A DNA stretch of 14,615 nucleotides, from NCBI GenBank assembly GCA_964560145.1, contig CAZLKS010000018.1, positions 1 through 14,615 of the forward strand, in the 5' to 3' direction. The position numbers and the translations under genes are program-made. Under the pieces are notes generated by a model that was not told the origin of the DNA, did no database searches, and was given only the letters and a program-made list of their open reading frames with translations. Of this stretch, positions 1 to 6,292 are shown piece after piece. Source of the DNA: JAHFLF01 sp964560145. GTDB lineage: Bacteria; Patescibacteriota; Minisyncoccia; UBA6257; 1-14-0-10-44-23. Each line of letters opens with the position of its first letter. Position 1 is the stretch's first letter.

Positions 1-12
1 CTGAGCGCCCTC

Positions 13-41
13 TTTACAAAAAAATCGCCTTCGTGTATACT
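13..41 (+). promoter_or_regulatory. Sigma70-type promoter of the ribosomal protein operon
   Basis: A -35 box TTTACA (13-18) and a -10 box TATACT (36-41) are separated by exactly 17 bases. Each box is one base from consensus. Transcription would start near base 48, giving a leader of about 100 nt before rplC. No other equally good promoter was noticed before rpsC. The promoter lies directly upstream of rplC, so the cluster can be transcribed from here without an rpsJ gene in front. Confidence 0.75.
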
Positions 42-59
42 GTCTCAACGGTTAGGTAT

Positions 60-134
60 AGGTCATCGGGGATAGCCCGTCTGACCTGCAAAAACCAGTA
101 CTCTTTTAAAGAGCTGGCCTAAGCCAGTTTTTTT
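60..134 (+). promoter_or_regulatory. Structured 5' leader of rplC with mutually exclusive hairpins
   Basis: Three structures can be read by eye. The first is a hairpin with AGGTCA (60-65) pairing TGACCT (82-87) and CGGG (67-70) pairing CCCG (76-79). The second is a hairpin with CCAG (95-98) pairing CTGG (114-117) around a CTCTTT/AAAGAG stem (101-113). The third is a terminator-like stem CTGGC (114-118) with GCCAG (123-127). The second and third share bases 114-117 and cannot form together, which is the layout of a transcription attenuator. In E. coli the S10 operon leader is controlled by L4, and rplD is the second gene here, so autogenous control is a plausible inference. No similarity to a named riboswitch was recognised. 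Confidence 0.5.
114..134 (+). terminator. Candidate intrinsic terminator (attenuator) upstream of rplC
   Basis: CTGGC (114-118), loop CTAA, GCCAG (123-127) are followed by seven T residues (128-134). A-rich bases just before the stem could extend it against the T run. It ends 16 bases before the rplC ATG and lies inside the leader, so it would stop transcription before the operon unless the competing upstream hairpin forms. The GC part of the stem is only 5 bp, so termination would probably be partial. Confidence 0.5.
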
Positions 135-150
135 GTTTCAAACTATCACT

Positions 151-579
151 ATGGCTACTAAAAAAATTACCGGTACGAAGATGAAGATGACGCAGGTTTT
201 TAAAGACGGCCGCCAGTATGGCGTTACGCCAGTTAAGGTCGCTGATAAGCACGAGATGAGCGACATTAAGGCGGGTATTCGCGTTATGCTTTCGGGAATT
301 AGTAAGGGTCATGGTTTTACCGGAGGAGTCAAGCGCTGGAATTTCAAGGGTGGTCCGAAGACGCATGGTCAAAAGAACCGCCATCGAGCTCCTGGCTCTA
401 TCGGTAACACGACACCACAGCGTGTTCTCCCGGGCCGTCACATGGCTGGTAACATGGGTAGTGACCGCATTACCTATCGCAATATGTTGATTCTGGATGT
501 TGACGCCGAGAAGAAGGTCGTTCTTATTCATGGTTCAGTTCCGGGCATTATCGGTAAGAAAGTTGAATTCTTTGTATAA
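151..579 (+). CDS. rplC: 50S ribosomal protein L3, shortened form
   Basis: L3 binds 23S rRNA early in 50S assembly and reaches toward the peptidyl transferase centre. The 142-residue product keeps the N-terminal GTKMKMTQVF segment (residues 8-17), the SGISKGHGF and VKRWNFKGG blocks (about 48-68), the HRAPGSIG loop and the MAGNMGSDRIT block. E. coli L3 has 209 residues. About 60 residues are missing between residues 30 and 45 of this protein, where the family has much of its outer beta-barrel. The GSIG loop is one residue shorter than in E. coli and has no clear counterpart of the methylated Gln150. The ATG at 151 was chosen over a TTG at 133 because it gives the normal L3 N-terminus and has the T-before-ATG context of the other genes. 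First gene of the operon; rplD follows after 4 bases. Confidence 0.93.
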   Translation: MATKKITGTKMKMTQVFKDGRQYGVTPVKVADKHEMSDIKAGIRVMLSGISKGHGFTGGVKRWNFKGGPKTHGQKNRHRAPGSIGNTTPQRVLPGRHMAGNMGSDRITYRNMLILDVDAEKKVVLIHGSVPGIIGKKVEFFV

Positions 580-583
580 ATTT

Positions 584-1204
584 ATGAAAGCTGATCTTTA
601 CGACATCTCGGGTAAAAAGTCTGGTAGTATCGAAGTTTCTGACGCGATTTTTAGTCGTGAATGGAACGCTGACCTCGTTCATCAAGCCGTTTTGGCTCAG
701 CTCGCCAATCTTCGCCGTCCATGGGCACACGCCAAGGGCCGCGGTGAGGTGAGCGGTGGTGGTATTAAGCCTTGGCGTCAAAAGGGTACTGGCCGTGCTC
801 GTCACGGTTCGATTCGTTCCCCGATTTGGAAAGGTGGTGGTGCTAGCCATGGTCCAGTCAAAACCCGCGACTTTGGTCAGAAGGTTAATAAAAAGATGGC
901 TCGCGCCGCTCTTTACAGTGTTCTCTCCAAGAAGCTTTCTACTGGTGAACTTAAATTTGTTGCTGAGATTCCGGCTGCTGGTAAAACAAAGGCAATTGCA
1001 ACTGCTCTGAAGACCTTCCTCGATGCCAAAAAGCAGATTCCATCGACGCTCCTTATTTCGAACTCAAAAAACCGAATGCTCGTTCGCTCTGCTCGCAACA
1101 TTAATCGCGTGAGTGTTCTCTCTGCGGCTTCATTGAACATTAACGATGTCCTGAATGCTAAAAATGTGCTCGTCGAACAGGCTGCAGTAACCGAGATTAA
1201 ATAA
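584..1204 (+). CDS. rplD: 50S ribosomal protein L4
   Basis: L4 lines part of the peptide exit tunnel and in E. coli also represses its own S10 operon. The 206-residue product matches the usual length of about 200. It has the conserved tunnel loop in order: RRPWAHAKGRGEVSGGG (residues about 45-61), KPWRQKGTGRARHGS, then WKGGGASHGP. The ATG at 584 lies 4 bases after the rplC stop. Longer in-frame starts overlap rplC and give a non-L4 N-terminus. There is no Shine-Dalgarno site. If leader control exists in this operon, L4 is the most natural regulator, but the sequence does not prove it. Confidence 0.95.
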   Translation: MKADLYDISGKKSGSIEVSDAIFSREWNADLVHQAVLAQLANLRRPWAHAKGRGEVSGGGIKPWRQKGTGRARHGSIRSPIWKGGGASHGPVKTRDFGQKVNKKMARAALYSVLSKKLSTGELKFVAEIPAAGKTKAIATALKTFLDAKKQIPSTLLISNSKNRMLVRSARNINRVSVLSAASLNINDVLNAKNVLVEQAAVTEIK

Positions 1205-1205
1205 T

Positions 1206-1487
1206 ATGGCGAACAAGACTTTAGTTAAAAAGCCGATAATCACTGAAAAAGCTTCGAACCTGAGCAGTTTTAATCAGTACGTGTTTTTAGTTGAAAAGAC
1301 CGCAACTGGTCCTGAGGTCAAAAAGGCGATTGAGGCAACGTACAAGGTAAAGGTTGCAACGGTTCGCACTCTCAACCTCCCAAGTAAAATGAAGCGAATC
1401 GGCCGTAATCTGTTTGAGCGTCCAGGATACCGCAAAGCTATCGTAACGTTAAAGAAAGGCGAGAAATTAGATCTTTTGACCGCTTAA
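1206..1487 (+). CDS. rplW: 50S ribosomal protein L23
   Basis: L23 sits at the mouth of the exit tunnel and docks trigger factor and the signal recognition particle. The 93-residue product has the family opening VKKPIITEKAS (residues about 7-17), the YVFLVEKTATGPEVKKAIE segment and the VRTLN..K strand region. Length is normal. The ATG follows the rplD stop by one base, within TAATATG, so translation is probably coupled to rplD. No Shine-Dalgarno motif precedes it. Confidence 0.95.
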   Translation: MANKTLVKKPIITEKASNLSSFNQYVFLVEKTATGPEVKKAIEATYKVKVATVRTLNLPSKMKRIGRNLFERPGYRKAIVTLKKGEKLDLLTA

Positions 1488-1491
1488 ATCT

Positions 1492-2325
1492 ATGAAGAGC
1501 TATAAACCAACAAGCGCCGGTATCCGCCAGCGCATGAGCATTGAATACAAGAAGCTGCTTTCTGGTGACTCACGTAAAAAGTCGCTGACGAAGCGCATTC
1601 TTGATAAGGCCGGTCGCAACAACCGTGGTGTTATCACGACTCGTCACCAGGGTGGTGGTGTCAAAAAGATTTTCCGCGTTGTTGATTTCATGATGAACAA
1701 GATTGGTATTCCGGGTCGCGTTGCCACGATTGAGTATGACCCGTACCGCAGTGCGTTTATTGCGCTTGTTATTTATCGCGATGGTGATCAGCGCTACATC
1801 TTGGCGGCACAGAATATGAAAGTTGGTGACGAGATAATGACCAAGGCTGATGCACCGATAAAATCCGGCAACCGCTTGCAGCTCAAGAACATTCCGATTG
1901 GTTATCAGGTTTTCAATGTTGAAACTCGTCCAGCCAGTGGTGGTAAGCTTGCCCGTTCTGCTGGTAACTATCTTGAGGTTCTCGGTACCGACGGTTCCTG
2001 GACTGATTTGCGTATGCCTTCGAAAGAGGTTCGTCGTGTTCCGTCTGAGTGTTTTGCGACTATTGGTGCTGCCAGCAACCCTGACTACAGCTTAACCAAC
2101 CTTGGTAAGGCTGGTCGCGCTCGCTGGTTGGGTATTCGTCCGACTGTTCGTGGTAGTGCCATGAACCCAGTTGACCACCCATACGGTGGTGGTGAAGGTG
2201 CTCAACCTCGTGGTACGAAACGTCCGAAGACCATGTGGGGTAAGGTGGTCGGAGGTCGCAAGACTCGTAAGCCGACGAAGTGGTCATCGAAGTTCATTCT
2301 GCAGCGTCGTCCCAAAGTCAGATAA
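1492..2325 (+). CDS. rplB: 50S ribosomal protein L2
   Basis: L2 is a core 23S rRNA-binding protein needed for subunit joining and peptidyl transfer. The 277-residue product has the N-terminal KPTSAGIRQRM segment, the GRNNRGVITTRHQGGG block (about residues 42-57), and the C-terminal MNPVDHPYGGGEGAQPRG block. The family usually reads DHPHGGGEG. The first His, which corresponds to the functionally important His229 of E. coli, is kept, but the second is Tyr here. The C-terminal end KFILQRRPKVR is typical. After the stop comes the longest spacer inside the ribosomal cluster (89 bases), which holds a repeat. Confidence 0.96.
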   Translation: MKSYKPTSAGIRQRMSIEYKKLLSGDSRKKSLTKRILDKAGRNNRGVITTRHQGGGVKKIFRVVDFMMNKIGIPGRVATIEYDPYRSAFIALVIYRDGDQRYILAAQNMKVGDEIMTKADAPIKSGNRLQLKNIPIGYQVFNVETRPASGGKLARSAGNYLEVLGTDGSWTDLRMPSKEVRRVPSECFATIGAASNPDYSLTNLGKAGRARWLGIRPTVRGSAMNPVDHPYGGGEGAQPRGTKRPKTMWGKVVGGRKTRKPTKWSSKFILQRRPKVR

Positions 2326-2330
2326 CAGCG

Positions 2331-2405
2331 GATAGGTGATGGGTTGTAGAGGATAGAAGCAAAGGTTTAGAATTCCACTATCAACTATCAACCATAAACT
2401 ATAAA
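2331..2405. repeat. Imperfect inverted repeat with a heptad tandem run in the rplB-rpsS spacer
   Basis: The right arm (2378-2405) is four tandem seven-base units: CTATCAA, CTATCAA, CCATAAA, CTATAAA. The left arm, about 2331-2356, resembles the reverse complement of the right arm with several mismatches, so the spacer could fold into a long weak hairpin. Nothing coding was seen here. It may be a small intergenic repeat family, but that depends on other copies in the genome. Confidence 0.5.
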
Positions 2406-2414
2406 TTCAAAAAT

Positions 2415-2762
2415 ATGTCACGTTCTTCTAAAAAAGGCCCATACGTAGATCCGAAGCTCCTGAAAAAAGTGAGCGTCTTAAAGCAGGGCGACCGCTCGGT
2501 GATTAAAACCTGGGCTCGTCACTCTACTGTCGCTCCAGAGTTTGTTGGATTCACTTTTGGTGTTCACAATGGCAAGACGCATGTCGAAGTCATCGTGAAG
2601 GAAGAAATGGTGGGACACCGATTCGGCGAATTCTCGTTGACTCGTAAATTCGTTAAGCACGGTGGTAAATTAACCAAGCAGCTTGAAGCTGCGGCGGCTG
2701 CTACCGAAGCTGCTAAAAAGGCTGCAGCCACTGCACCAGCTGCAGGGCCGGCTAAGAAATAG
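2415..2762 (+). CDS. rpsS: 30S ribosomal protein S19 with Ala/Lys-rich tail
   Basis: S19 sits in the 30S head beside S13 and contacts 16S rRNA near the A site. The 115-residue product opens with SRSSKKGPYVDPKLLKK and contains IKTWARHSTVAPEFVGF and HVEVIVKEEMVGHRFGEFSLTR, all typical. The family is usually about 90 residues. The extra C-terminal 25-30 residues are a low-complexity run of Ala, Lys, Thr and Pro, probably disordered and possibly in contact with rRNA. The ATG follows AAAT with no Shine-Dalgarno site. rplV starts 9 bases after the stop. Confidence 0.95.
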   Translation: MSRSSKKGPYVDPKLLKKVSVLKQGDRSVIKTWARHSTVAPEFVGFTFGVHNGKTHVEVIVKEEMVGHRFGEFSLTRKFVKHGGKLTKQLEAAAAATEAAKKAAATAPAAGPAKK

Positions 2763-2771
2763 AATTAGTAT

Positions 2772-3344
2772 ATGAAAACGCAAACTGCACAACTTAATTA
2801 CTTGACCATCGCTCCTCGTAAGGTGCGTCTTATCGCCAACACGATAAAAGGGATGTCTGTTGCTGAAGCGCAGGCACAATTGATTCTTCGTCCGCATCGT
2901 GCGGCTGAGGCTTTGCTTAAACTGCTCAACAGCGCAGCAGCTAACGCAAAGAACAACCTTGGCTTGGCGGCCGACGTAATGAAGGTGAGCAAGATTTGCG
3001 TTGACCCAGCTCCGGTACTCAAGCGTTCATTGCCGCGTGCTCAGGGCCGTGCGACTTCGATTTTTAAGCGCATGTCGCATGTGACTATCGAGCTTTCTGA
3101 GGTTGAAAATCCGAAAGCCGACCGCTTTGTTATTGCCGGTCCAGTTAAGAAGGAAAAGGTGGTCAAGAAGGTTAAAAAAGCTCCGACCCGTGCTGCCTCT
3201 AAGGATGAACAAAAGACTGATTTAGAACACTCCCGTCCGGAGAAAAAGTCGGCTGATGCAAAAGAGACTTCTAAGGATTCGCAAGCTGCAAAGCAGGGCA
3301 GCAACGGGTTCGTGAAGCGCTTCTTTAATCGAAAGGCGATTTAA
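2772..3344 (+). CDS. rplV: 50S ribosomal protein L22 with long charged C-terminal tail
   Basis: L22 lines the exit tunnel with its beta-hairpin. Residues 1 to about 117 are a normal L22 core: LNYLTIAPRKVRLIAN near the start, the ANAKNN segment, and the hairpin region with KRSLPRAQGRA, followed by HVTIELSE. The remaining 70 or so residues are a Lys/Glu/Asp/Ala-rich tail that looks disordered and ends in a compact basic-aromatic motif, GFVKRFFNRKAI. The family is usually about 110 residues, so this protein is extended by more than half. The stop is clean and there is no sign of a fused domain. A candidate promoter for rpsC lies just downstream. Confidence 0.94.
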   Translation: MKTQTAQLNYLTIAPRKVRLIANTIKGMSVAEAQAQLILRPHRAAEALLKLLNSAAANAKNNLGLAADVMKVSKICVDPAPVLKRSLPRAQGRATSIFKRMSHVTIELSEVENPKADRFVIAGPVKKEKVVKKVKKAPTRAASKDEQKTDLEHSRPEKKSADAKETSKDSQAAKQGSNGFVKRFFNRKAI

Positions 3345-3346
3345 AG

Positions 3347-3375
3347 TTGAATTAATCTGTAATCTAGAGTAAAAT
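3347..3375 (+). promoter_or_regulatory. Candidate internal promoter ahead of rpsC
   Basis: TTGAAT (3347-3352) and TAAAAT (3370-3375) are separated by 17 bases. They lie in the AT-rich 45-base spacer between rplV and rpsC. The predicted start near 3382 leaves a leader of about 8 bases. This is the best promoter match inside the ribosomal cluster and could boost expression from rpsC onward. AT-rich spacers give chance matches, so it remains a candidate. Confidence 0.45.
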
Positions 3376-3389
3376 CCTTCAATCGTTAT

Positions 3390-4091
3390 ATGGGACAGAA
3401 AATTCGACCAGATTCATATCGTATCGGAATCACTCGCGGCTGGAACGCTCGGTGGTACGCCGGCAAGACTTTCGGAGCTCGACTCCAGGAGGACGTTTTG
3501 ATTCGTCGCGTAATTAATGATCGTATTAAATTGGCGGGTATCGTTCGCATTGAGATTGAACGCAATGCAAACAATGCCTACCGGATTTTTATTAAAGCTG
3601 CCAAGCCGGGTATCATCATCGGCCGCGGTGGAACTGGTATCGATGATTTGACCAAGGCGATTTCAAAAGAATTGGCTGCACTCAACCGTGAGCGCGGCGT
3701 TAAGGCGCCAAAGATTGTTCTTTCGGTGAATATCGAGGAATTAAAGCGCACCGAGGTTTCCGCTCAGTTTTTGGCTCAGAGCCTGGCGTGGGAACTTGAA
3801 AAGCGTATGCCGTTCCGTCGCACTATGAAAAAGGCGATTGAGAACACACTTCAGAATCGCGATATCAAAGGTATCAAGATTAAGATGTCTGGACGCTTGG
3901 ACGGTAACGAAATTGCTCGCAATGAATTCTTGGCGAAAGGTACTTTGCCGCTCACCACGCTGCGTGCTGATATTGATTATGGAACTGCGACCGCTCTTTG
4001 TACCTACGGTGCTATTGGTATCAAAGTCTGGCTCTATAAGGGTATGATTTTTGCCAAGGACGCAGCTAAGAAAAACGAAACTCGTTCTTAA
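3390..4091 (+). CDS. rpsC: 30S ribosomal protein S3
   Basis: S3 forms part of the mRNA entry site and has helicase-related contacts. The 233-residue product equals the E. coli length. It begins GQKIRPDSYRIGITRGWNARWY and contains a KH domain with the GxxG loop as IIIGRGGTGID (residues about 76-86). The C-terminal domain includes MSGRLDGNEIARNE, then TLRADIDYGTATA and GIKVWLYKG, all family signatures. It ends in a short basic tail. Start 3390 gives the standard N-terminus. Confidence 0.96.
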   Translation: MGQKIRPDSYRIGITRGWNARWYAGKTFGARLQEDVLIRRVINDRIKLAGIVRIEIERNANNAYRIFIKAAKPGIIIGRGGTGIDDLTKAISKELAALNRERGVKAPKIVLSVNIEELKRTEVSAQFLAQSLAWELEKRMPFRRTMKKAIENTLQNRDIKGIKIKMSGRLDGNEIARNEFLAKGTLPLTTLRADIDYGTATALCTYGAIGIKVWLYKGMIFAKDAAKKNETRS

Positions 4092-4100
4092 AATAAAAAT

Positions 4101-4517
4101 ATGCTCGTTCCTAAAAAAGTAAAACATCGAAAGTGGATGAAGGGCCGTCGTAAGACGCGTAAGATTGAAATGCGTGGTGCAAGTCTTTCTTACGGAAGCT
4201 ATGGCCTTAAAGCTATGTCTTCGGCTTGGATTGATTCTCGTCAGATTGAATCTGCTCGTCGCGCCATTACCAACTCAGTCAAACGTGCTGGTAAGGTGTT
4301 TATCCGCATCTTCCCCGACAAGCCAGTTACCGAGCGTCCACCAGAGGTAACCATGGGTGGAGGTAAGGGTTCAGTTGACCACTACGTTTTCCCAGTGCGC
4401 CCAGGACGAATCATGTTCGAAATGGATGGCGTGACTGAGGCACAGGCTCGTGAGGCACTTCGCTTGGCTGGTTTTAAGCTCCCGGTTCGTAGCCGGTTCG
4501 TGAAGAAAGAATACTAG
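4101..4517 (+). CDS. rplP: 50S ribosomal protein L16
   Basis: L16 organises the A-site tRNA region of 23S rRNA. The 138-residue product has the family start MLVPKKVKHRKWMKGR, the block with LSYGSYGLKAMSSAWI, the RIFPDKPVTERPPEVTMGGG segment (residues about 72-91) and the PVRPGRIMFEMDGV motif. Length is normal. The ATG follows AAAAAT, 9 bases after the rpsC stop. It is co-directional with rpmC, which starts 4 bases after the rplP stop. Confidence 0.96.
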   Translation: MLVPKKVKHRKWMKGRRKTRKIEMRGASLSYGSYGLKAMSSAWIDSRQIESARRAITNSVKRAGKVFIRIFPDKPVTERPPEVTMGGGKGSVDHYVFPVRPGRIMFEMDGVTEAQAREALRLAGFKLPVRSRFVKKEY

Positions 4518-4521
4518 ACCT

Positions 4522-4725
4522 ATGAAAAAGAACGACGTTAAAAAAATTCTGGATAAATCAGCAGTTGAGCTCGCTAAAGATGTTGCCGAAGCAAAAGAAA
4601 AGCTTTGGGACTTGAAGCGGGATATTACGAGTGGCAAAGTGAAAAATGCTCACGCTGCTGGCGAACTTCGTCGTACCATTGCCAGAATGCTTACAGTAAT
4701 GCACAATAAGCAAACGTCTAAATAA
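4522..4725 (+). CDS. rpmC: 50S ribosomal protein L29
   Basis: L29 is a small helical protein near the exit tunnel. The 67-residue product matches the usual 60-70 residues and has the two-helix pattern: an N-terminal helix with ELAKDVAEAKEKLWDLKRD, then the AGELRRTIARMLTVMHNK helix. Spacing is 4 bases from rplP, and one base separates it from rpsQ. Confidence 0.92.
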   Translation: MKKNDVKKILDKSAVELAKDVAEAKEKLWDLKRDITSGKVKNAHAAGELRRTIARMLTVMHNKQTSK

Positions 4726-4726
4726 T

Positions 4727-4981
4727 ATGAAGCGCCAATTACAGGGCACGGTGGTGTCCGATAAAATGATGAAAACGGCAGTAGTCGAGGTGTCTTACGA
4801 AAAGAAGCACCCGAAGTACTTGAAGTACTACACGATTAGTCGTCGTTTTAAAGCACACAACGAAAACAACGAATACAAGACTGGTGACGTTGTGACCATC
4901 GAAGAAACGCGCCCACTTTCTAAAGACAAATACTTTACTATCGTCGGCTTAATTAAAAAGGCGGTTAAGGCCGATCTCTAA
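4727..4981 (+). CDS. rpsQ: 30S ribosomal protein S17
   Basis: S17 is a primary 16S rRNA-binding protein with an OB fold. The 84-residue product has the expected GTVVSDKMMKTAVVEV opening strands (residues about 6-21), a KHPKYLKYYTISRRFKAHNE loop block, and the GDVVTIEETRPLSKDKYF end. Length is normal. Its ATG overlaps the spacer after rpmC as TAATATG, suggesting translational coupling. Confidence 0.95.
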   Translation: MKRQLQGTVVSDKMMKTAVVEVSYEKKHPKYLKYYTISRRFKAHNENNEYKTGDVVTIEETRPLSKDKYFTIVGLIKKAVKADL

Positions 4982-4986
4982 AACGT

Positions 4987-5355
4987 ATGCTTCAAATTCG
5001 TTCAGTCGTAAAAGTGGCAGACAACACCGGTGCAAAGCTTATTCGTGTTTTCACGGTGTATGGTGGTAGTCGTAAGCGCTATGCGCACCTTGGTGAAATC
5101 GTAAACGCTTCCGTTCAGTCAGCTGAGCCACGCAAGGCAATCAAAAAGAAGGATATTGTGAAGTGTGTTGTTGTTCGCACCGCCGCTCCGATTCGCCGTG
5201 CCGATGGCACCGTTATTCGTTTCGACGAGAACGCCGTTGTTATCATCGATGACAAGAAGCAGCCAAAGGGTACTCGTATCTTCGGTCCAATTCCGCGCGA
5301 AATGAAAGAAAAAGGTTTTGAGGCAATTTTTAGCTTAGCCGAAGAAGTTGTTTAA
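4987..5355 (+). CDS. rplN: 50S ribosomal protein L14
   Basis: L14 binds 23S rRNA at the subunit interface and is the docking site for silencing and release factors in other bacteria. The 122-residue product has the exact family length and motifs: MLQIRSVVKVADNTGAK, the KKKDIVKCVVVRT strand, the RFDENAVVIID segment (about residues 79-89), and TRIFGPIPREMKEKGF. It begins 5 bases after rpsQ and ends one base before rplX. Confidence 0.97.
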   Translation: MLQIRSVVKVADNTGAKLIRVFTVYGGSRKRYAHLGEIVNASVQSAEPRKAIKKKDIVKCVVVRTAAPIRRADGTVIRFDENAVVIIDDKKQPKGTRIFGPIPREMKEKGFEAIFSLAEEVV

Positions 5356-5356
5356 T

Positions 5357-5578
5357 ATGAAAATCTCAATCAAAAAAGGTGACACGGTCACCGTTATAAC
5401 TGGTAAGGACAACGGCAAGAGCGGTAAGGTGCTTCAGGTTTTTCCAAAAACGAACCGCGTCCTCGTTGAGGGTATTAACATGTTTAAGAAGCACAAGCGT
5501 CCAACCAAACAGGGCGAGAAAGGTCAGGTGGTGAGTATCGCCCGTACGATTCACCGATCTAATGTTGTTAAGAAGTAA
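5357..5578 (+). CDS. rplX: 50S ribosomal protein L24, short form
   Basis: L24 initiates 50S assembly by binding the 5' domain of 23S rRNA. The 73-residue product is essentially the KOW domain: KKGDTVTVITGKDNGKSGKV (about residues 6-25), then GINMFKKHKRP, and it stops at HRSNVVKK. E. coli L24 has about 103 residues, so the usual C-terminal extension is missing. The ATG at 5357 was chosen because the TTG at 5348 lies inside rplN and adds residues not seen in the family. It directly follows the rplN stop. Confidence 0.92.
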   Translation: MKISIKKGDTVTVITGKDNGKSGKVLQVFPKTNRVLVEGINMFKKHKRPTKQGEKGQVVSIARTIHRSNVVKK

Positions 5579-5592
5579 AGCTTACGATTTAT

Positions 5593-6093
5593 ATGATGAA
5601 AAATGCTATAGAAAAAGTTGTCGTTAACAGTAGCTTCGGTAAGTTGGCCACCAACTCTCCGGAGTTCAATGATAAAGTTCTTCCGGAAATCGAAGAGAGT
5701 TTTTCGACGATTGTCGGTCAAAAAGGACAGCGCCGACCAGCCCGTATTTCGATTTCTGGTTTTAAACTGCGCGAAGGAATCATGATTGGTCTGAAGGCGA
5801 CTCTCCGTGGCGCCCGTGCTCGTCAGTTCGTTGCTCGTGTTACGACTATCGTAACGCCGCGTATTCGTGACTTCCACGGCATTAAGACTTCTGGTATTGA
5901 TACCGACGGAAACTTGACCTTTGGCATCAAAGAGCATATTGTATTTCCTGAAATTGTGCTTGAGAAAGCACGCGTAAATTTTGGTCTCGAGGTTACTATT
6001 GTGCCCCGTGCTCGCATGGATCGTGCCGAGGCACTTGCATTTTATAAGGAGCTCGGGATTCCATTTGAAAAAGAAGTTGCTAAGAAGAAATAA
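5593..6093 (+). CDS. rplE: 50S ribosomal protein L5, N-terminally trimmed
   Basis: L5 binds 5S rRNA in the central protuberance and contacts P-site tRNA. The 166-residue product has the family blocks ISGFKLREGIMIGLKATLRG (about residues 54-73), TPRIRDFHGI, and FGIKEHIVFPEI. The usual N-terminal helix of about 25 residues before the first strand is absent: the protein starts almost directly at the strand IEKVVVNSSFG, which in E. coli lies near residue 30. The upstream frame has no ATG before it enters rplX, so no longer start is evident. The first of two adjacent ATGs is preferred because T precedes it. The C-terminus ends in a Lys-rich run. Confidence 0.94.
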   Translation: MMKNAIEKVVVNSSFGKLATNSPEFNDKVLPEIEESFSTIVGQKGQRRPARISISGFKLREGIMIGLKATLRGARARQFVARVTTIVTPRIRDFHGIKTSGIDTDGNLTFGIKEHIVFPEIVLEKARVNFGLEVTIVPRARMDRAEALAFYKELGIPFEKEVAKKK

Positions 6094-6095
6094 AT

Positions 6096-6281
6096 ATGGC
6101 AAAAAAATCCGTTGTAGCTCGATCAAAAAAGACCCCGAAGTTTAGCAGCCGTATTGTACGACGCTGTTTCCGCTGCGGCCGCAAGCACGGTTTTATGCGT
6201 ATGTTCGGTATTTGCCGTATTTGTTTCCGCGAGTTAGCGAGCCGCGGTGAAATCCCAGGAGTTAAAAAAGCTAGCTGGTAG
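6096..6281 (+). CDS. rpsN: 30S ribosomal protein S14, zinc-binding type
   Basis: S14 completes assembly of the 30S head. The 61-residue product is the short zinc form, with a CFRC pair (about residues 27-30) and a CRIC pair (about 42-45) making a four-cysteine site. It also has the family end FRELASRGEIPGVKKASW. The family's long form, as in E. coli, is about 100 residues and lacks these cysteines. Two bases separate it from rplE. Confidence 0.95.
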   Translation: MAKKSVVARSKKTPKFSSRIVRRCFRCGRKHGFMRMFGICRICFRELASRGEIPGVKKASW

Positions 6282-6292
6282 AACTTATTCAT

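Noticed and set aside
5551..6126. 191-codon minus-strand frame across rplE
   Set aside because: It lies opposite a clear L5 gene, has no domain signature and is a shadow frame.
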